Below, piece after piece: positions 1 through 7,691 of a DNA stretch of 12,052 nt (its first letter is position 1; every line of letters starts with the position of its first letter). Location of the stretch: assembly GCA_017540285.1 (NCBI GenBank), contig JAFYBI010000263.1, positions 1-12,052 of the forward strand. The letters are read 5' to 3'. Source of the DNA: Clostridia bacterium. GTDB lineage: Bacteria > Bacillota > Clostridia > Oscillospirales > CAG-272. The notes under the pieces were generated by a model, which made no database searches, was not told where the DNA came from, and worked only from the letters and a program-made list of their open reading frames with translations. The translations under genes and the position numbers were made by a program.

Positions 1-44
1 CTCCGTGATTTTCTAAAATTTCCCGGCGATTTTTTCAAATTCCC

Positions 45-73
45 TTGACAGCGGATGCGGCGTATGTTATAAT
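45..73 (+). promoter_or_regulatory. Consensus sigma-A promoter with extended -10, for the MarR/ABC unit
   Basis: TTGACA at 45-50 and TATAAT at 68-73 are separated by exactly 17 bp, and TG at 65-66 gives an extended -10 (TGTTATAAT). A T-tract at 30-35 lies just upstream and could act as an UP element. Transcription should start near position 80, inside the repeated AGGTACCT element, which suggests a strong promoter held down by a repressor. The promoter match is seen directly; the repression is inferred. Confidence 0.9.
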
Positions 74-76
74 GCG

Positions 77-104
77 AAGGTACCTGATGAAAAGGTACCT
101 GACG
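77..104 (+). promoter_or_regulatory. Putative MarR operator: two AGGTACCT palindromes
   Basis: The 8-bp palindrome AGGTACCT occurs at 78-85 and again at 93-100. Each copy sits in a longer direct repeat, AAGGTACCTGA, with a 15-bp period. The arrangement also reads as the inverted repeat TACCT-N7-AGGTA (81-97). It covers the predicted transcription start of the downstream MarR gene, the usual place for an autoregulatory operator. MarR dimers bind such 16-20 bp inverted repeats. That this regulator binds here is inferred from position only. Confidence 0.6.
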
Positions 105-147
105 ATCTACAGGTTTGTTTCGCGCATCGCGCGGGAAAGGAGTCTCT

Positions 148-645
148 TTGCCAGTCATTGAAGAAGAAATCGTCTGGAAGCTGCGCCGGTTGCACGCGTT
201 GAGCCGCCGAGGCGCGCCCCACAGACCGCAAACCCCGGAGGATGCCGCCGAGGAACAGCAGAACCACAGCCGCGGTCGCATGATGGGCATCCTCGCGGAC
301 CGCGGACCCATGAGCCAGACCGCGCTCGCCGCCGTTCTCGACATCCGCCCGCAGTCCCTCTCGGAGCTCGCCGCCAAGGCAGAGTGCGAGGGATTCGTCT
401 CGCGGACCCCCTCGGAGGAGGACCGGCGGCAGACCATCGTCTCCCTCACCGACGCCGGACGCGCCCGCGTAGCGGCATTCCGGGAGGCGCACCGGCGGCA
501 TGCCGACGAATTCCTCTCGCCGCTCGACGAGGAGGAAAAGAAAACGCTCCGCTCGATCCTCGACAAGATCATCGAGGGGCAGGAGCCCGACAAGCACGAA
601 CAGAATCCGGAGAAATCCGACAAAACCGAAGGAGGAGTCGCCTGA
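148..645 (+). CDS. MarR-family transcriptional regulator
   Basis: A 165-residue winged-helix repressor, probably autoregulating and controlling the ABC exporter that follows. The winged helix spans about residues 44-110. The helix-turn-helix is around residues 55-83 (SQTALAAVLDIRPQSLSELA), and the wing carries the family's acidic-Arg pattern (SEEDRRQTIVSLTDAG, about 89-104). Helices on either side fit the dimerisation region, and the C-terminus is a charged, probably disordered tail. I chose the TTG start at 148 because GGGAAAGGAG at 133-142 is an excellent ribosome binding site 5 nt upstream; the TTG at 115 in the same frame has no such site. The stop overlaps the next start by one base (TGATG). 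The ligand is unknown. In this family, MarR-exporter pairs usually respond to drugs, bile compounds or phenolics. Confidence 0.9.
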   Translation: MPVIEEEIVWKLRRLHALSRRGAPHRPQTPEDAAEEQQNHSRGRMMGILADRGPMSQTALAAVLDIRPQSLSELAAKAECEGFVSRTPSEEDRRQTIVSLTDAGRARVAAFREAHRRHADEFLSPLDEEEKKTLRSILDKIIEGQEPDKHEQNPEKSDKTEGGVA

Positions 646-2687
646 TGGGACCCGGCGGAGGCTGGCGCGGCCAGCGTGAAAAAATGATCGACAAGCTCAA
701 GGAGCCGAAACCGCAGTCAATACGCGAGGTGCCGCTGTATCTCTGGCGCGTCGTGTCAAAGTTCTTCTATCGCTTATTCTATATCTTCCGCATCGTCTGG
801 GACACGAAGCCGTGGATCCTCTTCTTCATGGTATTCATGGCGATCTGGAACGGCGTGACGCCCGTCATCAGCGCGTACATCGGCGCGGCGCTCCTCAACG
901 TGCTCGCCGAGGCGTTCACCTCCGTGACCACGGGCGGGGAGATGATGTTCGACGCCGTGATCCGGCTGCTCGTCATCCGCTTCGGCTTCAACTTTCTCAC
1001 GGGCCTGGTCGGACGCATCTCGAGCATCCTCAACAACATCTCCGGCGAACTCGTGGTGAACCACGTCAATCTGAAGATCATGCGCAAGGCGCGCGAGGTC
1101 GACCTCGCCTCCTTCGCCGATCCGGAGTTCTACGAGCGGTTTGAGAACGCCAAGCGCGAGGCGGGTTCCCGTCCGATCAACATCCTCAACAACAACTTCA
1201 CGATCATCTCGACCGTCATCAGCACGGTGTCCTTCATCGTGATCCTCGCGGCCGTCTCTCCGTGGGCGCCGATCGTCATCGTGCTCATGAGCGTCCCGAC
1301 GGCCGTCATCAGCTTTGCCTACCGGAAGAAGAATTTCTGGTACGTGCGCTGGCATTCGAAGGACCGCCGCCAGATGAACTACTACTCCGAGCTCATGACC
1401 AACAAGGACATGGTCAAGGAGATCCGCCTCTTCAACCTCTCCGACAACTTCATCGGGCGGTATCAGGAGACCTTCCTGCGGTATTTCGGCGGTCTGAAAA
1501 AGCTCTTCGTCGGCGAGGGCTGCTGGAACATCGGCATCAACCTTCTGACGACGACGATCAACTGCCTGCTCTTCCTCTACATCGCGAAGGGCGTCGCGGA
1601 AGGCCGGTACGCGGTCGGCGACTACTCGCTCTATACGGGCGCGCTCGGCTCCATCGCGGGCGGCATCGGCACGATCATCAACACGACCGCGCAGATCTAC
1701 GAGGGCACCCTCTTCATCGACAACCTCATCCGGTTCATGAATGAGAAGCGCACCGTCGTCGCCTCCCTGCCCTCTCCGCGCAAGGTCGCGCACGGCACGG
1801 GCCACACGATCGAATTCAAAAACGTGTCCTTCTCCTATCCCGGCACGGAGCGCCGCGTCATCAACAACGTCAATCTGAAGCTCGAGCCGGGCGACACCTG
1901 CGTCCTCGTCGGTCTCAACGGCGCGGGCAAGACGACGCTCATCAAGCTGCTGACGCGCCTCTACGACCCCACAGAGGGCGAGATCCTCCTCGACGGGCAC
2001 AACATCAAGGAATACGACACCGACGACCTCTACGCGATGTTCGGCATCATCTTCCAGGACTTCGGCAAGTATGCGGTGTCCGTGAAGGAGAACATCCGCT
2101 TCGGCCAGCTGGACCGCGACGCCGGGGACGAGGAGATCGTCGAGGCGGCGGAGCAGTCGACCGCCAGCCAGTTCATCGAAAACCTCCCGGACAAGTACGA
2201 GACCCCGCTGATGCGGTACTTCGAGGAAAACGGCATCGAGCTCTCGATCGGGCAGTGGCAGAAGCTCTCGATCGCGCGCGCGTTCTATTCGGATTCCGAC
2301 GTCATCATCCTCGACGAGCCGACGGCCTCCCTCGACGCCATCGCCGAACAGGACATCTACAACCAGTTTGACCGTCTGCGCAAGGACAAGACCTGCATCT
2401 TCGTCTCCCACCGCCTGTCCTCCGCCACGGTCGCGAACAAGATCATCGTCCTCGAGCAGGGCGCGGTGATCGAGCAGGGGAACCACGCGGAGCTGATGAA
2501 GAAGCGCGGCGTCTATTACGAGCTCTTCACGACGCAGGCGAAGCGGTACATCACCCCGATCGACGGCGTCTCCGCGGAGGAATTCATGGCCGACGACGAG
2601 GACATCGCGCGATTCCTCGACGAGCGCAAGGACGGCAGACGTCCGAGAAGACCGGAAGGACAGCCGGTTCTGGAGGGGAAGCCATAA
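645..2687 (+). CDS. ABC exporter half-transporter (fused permease and ATPase)
   Basis: A 680-residue type IV (MsbA/LmrA-like) ABC exporter half, expected to dimerise in the cytoplasmic membrane and pump out a hydrophobic compound or peptide. The permease occupies about residues 55-360, with hydrophobic segments near 56-90, 105-125, 188-226 and 295-316. The ATPase starts at about 388 and holds Walker A GLNGAGKTT (423-431), the Q-loop Gln471, a signature reading LSIGQ (533-537), Walker B VIILDEP (553-559, with catalytic Glu558) and the H-loop His589. All catalytic residues are present, so a homodimer is plausible. The signature has Ile in place of the first Gly of LSGGQ. Both ends carry charged extensions, about 50 residues at the N-terminus and about 45 at the C-terminus. 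The ATG at 645 overlaps the marR stop and has AAGGAGG at 629-635. The substrate cannot be read from the sequence; detoxification is inferred from the MarR neighbour. Confidence 0.93.
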   Translation: MGPGGGWRGQREKMIDKLKEPKPQSIREVPLYLWRVVSKFFYRLFYIFRIVWDTKPWILFFMVFMAIWNGVTPVISAYIGAALLNVLAEAFTSVTTGGEMMFDAVIRLLVIRFGFNFLTGLVGRISSILNNISGELVVNHVNLKIMRKAREVDLASFADPEFYERFENAKREAGSRPINILNNNFTIISTVISTVSFIVILAAVSPWAPIVIVLMSVPTAVISFAYRKKNFWYVRWHSKDRRQMNYYSELMTNKDMVKEIRLFNLSDNFIGRYQETFLRYFGGLKKLFVGEGCWNIGINLLTTTINCLLFLYIAKGVAEGRYAVGDYSLYTGALGSIAGGIGTIINTTAQIYEGTLFIDNLIRFMNEKRTVVASLPSPRKVAHGTGHTIEFKNVSFSYPGTERRVINNVNLKLEPGDTCVLVGLNGAGKTTLIKLLTRLYDPTEGEILLDGHNIKEYDTDDLYAMFGIIFQDFGKYAVSVKENIRFGQLDRDAGDEEIVEAAEQSTASQFIENLPDKYETPLMRYFEENGIELSIGQWQKLSIARAFYSDSDVIILDEPTASLDAIAEQDIYNQFDRLRKDKTCIFVSHRLSSATVANKIIVLEQGAVIEQGNHAELMKKRGVYYELFTTQAKRYITPIDGVSAEEFMADDEDIARFLDERKDGRRPRRPEGQPVLEGKP

Positions 2688-2742
2688 CCGACACGAGGGG
2701 AGAGGCGCGGAGGAGGTCCGCCGTCGGATCCCCGGAAAACCG

Positions 2743-2771
2743 AAAAATTCCGCCGCTCAGGCGGTTTTTTT
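2743..2771. terminator. Bidirectional rho-independent terminator
   Basis: The stem CCGCC (2750-2754) and GGCGG (2760-2764) closes a 5-nt loop and is followed by seven T (2765-2771). On the other side AAAAATT (2743-2749) supplies a U-run for minus-strand transcripts. It therefore ends the ABC exporter unit and probably also the convergent M50 unit. Confidence 0.85.
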
Positions 2772-2805
2772 CTGCGCGTTTCCCGCTTTATGTTATCCCC
2801 TCCCC

Positions 2806-3285
2806 TCAACCCGTCAGCATAATTGCCGACGCAAACAACAGCACGCTGACGTTCCCCCCTCGCAGGCCTTCTCTTGCGGCGAAGAGCCAGAAAACGGCGC
2901 GGACAAGGCGTGAGACAACGCCGGCGATCCCGTCCGCAGAAAGGCCGAGAGGGGTGAGGCGAAGAAGGCAGCGGAGGATCCCGCCGCCGTCCAGACCCTC
3001 GCAGGGGAGAAGATTCACCGCCGCGAGAACGAACGAGAAGCCGCCGAAGACCGCCAGCCCGGGAAACTGCGCCGCAAGGACCGCTCCGAGGATGCCCGTG
3101 AGGGGGCCTGCCGCGTGGACCGCCAGCTCGCGCCAATACCCGACGCGGGAGAAATCGAAGACGAGCCGCAGACCCCCGATCCTGCCGATCCCGCGGCGAA
3201 AAGGGATCCCGAGGACGCGCGCCGCCGCGAGATGACCGGCCTCATGCAGCAGGACCGCCGCCGCGAGCGCGAACAGACCGGTCAT
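2806..3285 (-). CDS. Minimal M50-family (SpoIVFB-like) intramembrane metalloprotease
   Basis: A 159-residue polytopic membrane protein with both catalytic signatures of site-2 proteases. HEAGH at residues 14-18 (zinc-binding His14 and His18, catalytic Glu15) lies in the first membrane segment. NLLPCEGLDGG at 91-101 supplies the third zinc ligand (Asp99) and the conserved NxxP element. Hydrophobic stretches near 3-20, 54-75, 78-95 and 125-155 fit a compact membrane core. B. subtilis SpoIVFB is about 288 residues, with an extra membrane segment in front of HExxH and a C-terminal CBS domain; both are missing here. The ATG at 3285 overlaps the upstream gene's stop as ATGA, so translation is coupled; there is only a weak GGGGA ribosome binding site of its own. 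The family cleaves membrane-tethered pro-proteins such as pro-sigma factors. The substrate here is unknown, and a sporulation role is inferred from similarity only. Confidence 0.82.
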   Translation of the reverse strand: MTGLFALAAAVLLHEAGHLAAARVLGIPFRRGIGRIGGLRLVFDFSRVGYWRELAVHAAGPLTGILGAVLAAQFPGLAVFGGFSFVLAAVNLLPCEGLDGGGILRCLLRLTPLGLSADGIAGVVSRLVRAVFWLFAAREGLRGGNVSVLLFASAIMLTG

Positions 3286-3590
3286 TCCCCGCGGATCAGG
3301 TTCGCGAAAAACGTCCCGATCGCGTCGAACACCGACCAGTCCTCCGCCAGCGCGGTATACCGGTCCGGCTCGGCAAGGGTATCCCGCAGTCCGGAATCCG
3401 AGACCGCATCGGAGGAGAGCTGCATGACGGCCACCGCCTCCCGCCGCCGAAAATCCTCCTCCCGCTTTTCGCCGCGCGCCACGGGCCCCATCAGCGTCGC
3501 TCCGAGCGCGAGGATCCCGACGGCGAAGAAAACCTCCTCCCGCAAGGAACGCCGTTTTCGGCCCCTGCTGTATCCGATCGTCGTCTTCAT
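3282..3590 (-). CDS. Small single-pass membrane protein, candidate partner of the M50 protease
   Basis: A 102-residue protein I do not recognise. It has a basic N-terminus (residues 9-17, rich in Arg and Lys), one hydrophobic segment at about 20-37 (VFFAVGILALGATLMGPV), and a charged, then moderately amphipathic, C-terminal domain of about 65 residues ending in FFANLIRGE. The positive-inside rule places the C-terminus outside the cytoplasm, or in the intermembrane space of a forespore. The ATG at 3590 is chosen because GGAGGGGA lies 5 nt upstream. Its stop overlaps the M50 start (ATGA), so the two are co-expressed and probably stoichiometric. By analogy with SpoIVFA/BofA, which hold SpoIVFB inactive, it may be a regulator or chaperone of the protease. 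That is inference from layout and topology; no sequence similarity to those proteins is claimed. Confidence 0.7.
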   Translation of the reverse strand: MKTTIGYSRGRKRRSLREEVFFAVGILALGATLMGPVARGEKREEDFRRREAVAVMQLSSDAVSDSGLRDTLAEPDRYTALAEDWSVFDAIGTFFANLIRGE

Positions 3591-3657
3591 GAAACTCCCC
3601 TCCGTTTCGTCCATTTTTGACCGTTTCCGCGATGACCTTGATTTTTTCCCGAATGCA

Positions 3658-3687
3658 TTGACACATCGCGCGGAAATGGATTATAAT
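3658..3687 (+). promoter_or_regulatory. Sigma-A promoter of the PAPS operon
   Basis: TTGACA at 3658-3663 and TATAAT at 3682-3687 are spaced by 18 bp. As at the first promoter, a GATTTTTTC T-tract (3640-3648) lies about 9 nt before the -35. Transcription should start near 3694, leaving a leader of about 40 nt before the cysC-cysQ start at 3737. The -10 box rules out the in-frame ATG at 3686 as the real start. Confidence 0.85.
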
Positions 3688-3736
3688 GTATGATGAGCTA
3701 TTTTGGAATCAGGAGCGGCTGCGCGCCGGAGAATCT

Positions 3737-5155
3737 ATGACGGAAAACAACCTTACCCCCTATGCCTCCCGGACGGCCGCCGCGGAGCGCATGAAGATCA
3801 CGGGCTCCCGCCCGGCGGTCTTCTGGATGACCGGGCTTTCCGGCTCGGGAAAATCCACCGTCGCCGCGCTGGCGGAAAAGGCTCTGATCGAAAAAGGACG
3901 CGCCGCCCTCATGATCGACGGCGACACCGTACGAACGGGACTTTGCCGCGGTCTCGGCTTCTCCCGGGAAGACCGGCACGAAAACCTGCGCCGGATCGCG
4001 GAGCTCGCGAAAATCGCCGCGCTTGCGGGACAGACCGTCTTCGTCTGCACGATCTCGCCGATGACGGCGGACCGGGAGCAGGCGCGCGCGATCCTCTCCC
4101 CTGCCGTCCGCTTTTTCGAGGTCTGGATGGCGGCGACGGTCGAAGAATGCGCCGCGCGCGACCCGAAGGGACTGTATCGAAAGGCGTACGCCGGGGAGAT
4201 CCCGGATTTTACGGGCGTCTCGGCCCCGTACGAAAAACCGGCGCGCCCCGATTTCACCTTCCCCGCGTCGATGTCCGCCGAAGCGTGCGCCGACGTTCTC
4301 GTGCAGGCAGCCGAGGAGACCGACTGGGACCTCGAACGCCTCGTGCGCACGATGCTCTTCGCGGCCAAAGAGGCATCCGCCAGAATCATGGCGTACTACA
4401 ACAGCTCCTACGACGTCGCGTACAAGGAGGACAAGTCCCCCCTGACCTCCGCCGACACCGCGTCGAACGAGATCCTGACGGGCATCTTCCGGCGGGAGTT
4501 CCCGGAGTTCTCGATCCTCTCCGAGGAGGAAGCCGATTCGGCCGAACGGCTCTCGAACAACGCCGGCGTCTTCATCATCGATCCCCTCGACGGAACGAAG
4601 GAATTCCTCTCCCACAACGGGGAGTTCTGCGTCTCAATCGGGTTTGCGTCCGGGCACCGGGTCCGTGCGGGCGTCATCGCCGTCCCAGCTCAGCGGCTGT
4701 TCTACTGGGCGGCCGAGAGCCACGGGGCATACAAGCTCTCCTTCGACGCGCTGACAGAGGATTTCGCGATCGGCGGAGTCGGAGAGAAGCTCTCCGTTTC
4801 GGATCGGCGGGACAAGCTCATCGTCGCCGCCAGCCGTTCGCACGGGGACGCCCAGACCGAAGCGCTCCTCGCGGCGAATGAGGACCGCATCCTCTCGACC
4901 GTTACGGCGGGCTCCTGCCTCAAGGGCTGCCTCATCGCCGAGGGCAAGGCGGACATCCACTACCGCTTCGGCGCATTCATGAAGGAGTGGGACACCGCCG
5001 CCATGCAGGTGATCTGCGAGGAAGCGGGCGCGTCGTTCACCGATCTCCACGGGCGTCCCGTGCACGCGAACCGCGAGGATCTCGTCAACCGCGACGGATT
5101 CATCATCCTGAACCGCCCGGAATCCGCGCTGACGATCCCCGACGGGCTTCTCTGA
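3737..5155 (+). CDS. cysC/cysQ: APS kinase (CysC) fused to PAP phosphatase (CysQ)
   Basis: A 472-residue bifunctional cytoplasmic enzyme. Residues about 25-195 form an adenylylsulfate kinase: P-loop GLSGSGKS (33-40), DGDTVR (61-66), GFSREDRHENLRR (74-86), ISPM (106-109, with the family's Ser107), DPKGLYRKA (142-150) and FTGVSAPYE (158-166). It phosphorylates APS to PAPS with ATP. Residues about 198-465 form a CysQ-type 3'(2'),5'-bisphosphate nucleotidase of the inositol monophosphatase superfamily: KSPLTSAD (233-240), SEEE (262-265), DPLDGTKEF (282-290) and WDTAA (418-422), giving a complete set of Mg2+ ligands. It hydrolyses PAP to AMP. The start at 3737 has GGAGA 5 nt upstream and lies downstream of the promoter -10. 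Each domain is full length, so this is a genuine fusion and not a frameshift. It is first in a unit with cysD and cysN, 54 nt before cysD. APS kinase is otherwise usually separate or fused to CysN. Confidence 0.93.
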   Translation: MTENNLTPYASRTAAAERMKITGSRPAVFWMTGLSGSGKSTVAALAEKALIEKGRAALMIDGDTVRTGLCRGLGFSREDRHENLRRIAELAKIAALAGQTVFVCTISPMTADREQARAILSPAVRFFEVWMAATVEECAARDPKGLYRKAYAGEIPDFTGVSAPYEKPARPDFTFPASMSAEACADVLVQAAEETDWDLERLVRTMLFAAKEASARIMAYYNSSYDVAYKEDKSPLTSADTASNEILTGIFRREFPEFSILSEEEADSAERLSNNAGVFIIDPLDGTKEFLSHNGEFCVSIGFASGHRVRAGVIAVPAQRLFYWAAESHGAYKLSFDALTEDFAIGGVGEKLSVSDRRDKLIVAASRSHGDAQTEALLAANEDRILSTVTAGSCLKGCLIAEGKADIHYRFGAFMKEWDTAAMQVICEEAGASFTDLHGRPVHANREDLVNRDGFIILNRPESALTIPDGLL

Positions 5156-5209
5156 CTGCCCGCGCTTCTTTGGCATCACAATCATTCACAGAAGGATTCG
5201 AAACAATAT

Positions 5210-6096
5210 ATGCAGTACAGCCACCTCGATATGCTGGAGTCGCGGAGCATCCACATCCTCCGCGAATCGTACTCCGCGTTCAAGAATCTCTGCATGCTCT
5301 GGTCGATCGGAAAGGACTCGACGGTCCTCCTCTGCCTCGCGCGGAAGGCCTTCTACGGACACGTCCCCTTCCCGCTCGTGCATGTGGACACGCACTACAA
5401 GATCCCGGAAATGATCGAATACCGCGACCGTCTCGCGATGGCGTGGAACCTCGACATGATCTACGGCGAAAACCGGGAGGCTCTCGACAGCAAAGAGACC
5501 TTCCCGGACGGCCGCGCCACCCGGATCGAATGCTGCCGCCGCCTCAAGACCGAGGCCCTGACGCATACCCTCGCCGGGGACTGGCCGCGGTACCGCCTCA
5601 ACCACGCGACGGGGCTTTATGAAGTCGATCCGAACCGCGAACCGTTCACGGGCGTCATCGTCGGTGTGCGCGCGGACGAAGAGGGCAGCCGTTCCAAGGA
5701 GCGGTATTTCAGCCCCCGGGACCGCGCGGGCGACTGGGATGCGGACGATCAGCCCCCGGAATTCTGGGGACAGTACAAGACCGATTTCGCACCCGGCACG
5801 CATGTGCGCATCCATCCCCTCCTCGACTGGACGGAGGTGGATATCTGGGAATACATCCGGCGCGAAGGCGTTCCGGTCGTGTCCCTGTATTTCAATCAGG
5901 GCGACGGGAAGCGCTACCGCTCGCTCGGCTGCTGGCCCTGCACCAAGCCGGTGGACTCCGACGCCTCCACGCTCGACGAGATCATCGAAGAGCTCCGGTC
6001 CGGCAAATTCGCGCGCGTCGCCGAGAGAAGCGGCCGCGAACAGGACAAGGAGGACGGCGGCGGCCTCGAGGAACTGCGGAGAGGGGGGTATATGTG

Positions 6097-6097
<1 letters not shown>
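5210..6097 (+). CDS. cysD: Sulfate adenylyltransferase subunit 2 (CysD), with Fe-S-type cysteines
   Basis: A 295-residue ATP sulfurylase catalytic subunit; with CysN it makes APS from sulfate and ATP. Family landmarks are ESRSIHILRES (10-20), the PP-loop WSIGKDSTVLL (31-41), HVDTHYKIPEM (58-68), GVRADEEGSRSKER (152-165), LLDWTEVDIWEYI (204-216), RSLGCWP (237-243) and a GG-Y ending. The insert between the last two blocks is shorter than in E. coli CysD. Unusually, it carries a CC pair (108-109, in ECCRRLK) and a CxxC (241-244, CWPC). These sit where [4Fe-4S]-containing APS reductases of the same fold keep their cluster cysteines; E. coli CysD has neither set. The ATG at 5210 matches the family's N-terminus; its AAGGA (5192-5196) is rather far upstream. 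The stop overlaps the cysN start by one base (TGATG). CysD function is well supported; Fe-S binding is inferred. Confidence 0.92.
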
Positions 6098-7677
<1,580 letters not shown>

Positions 7678-7691
7678 GAGAGGAGAAGCTG

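Noticed and set aside
384..644. 87-codon upstream extension of the ABC exporter frame
   Set aside because: It lies wholly inside marR in another frame, and the ATG at 645 has a strong ribosome binding site and translational coupling.
774..2486. 570-codon open frame antisense to the ABC exporter
   Set aside because: The translation is repetitive Asp, Glu, Arg and Val with no domain, as expected from GC-rich third positions; the plus strand encodes a complete ABC transporter.
3115..3693. 192-codon plus-strand open frame opposite the M50 unit
   Set aside because: It has no motif and a biased Arg/Ser/Pro composition, whereas the minus strand has HEAGH and LDGG plus a coupled ATGA overlap.
3686..3736. 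Earlier ATG (3686) for the CysC-CysQ fusion
   Set aside because: The ATG overlaps the -10 hexamer, upstream of the predicted transcription start.
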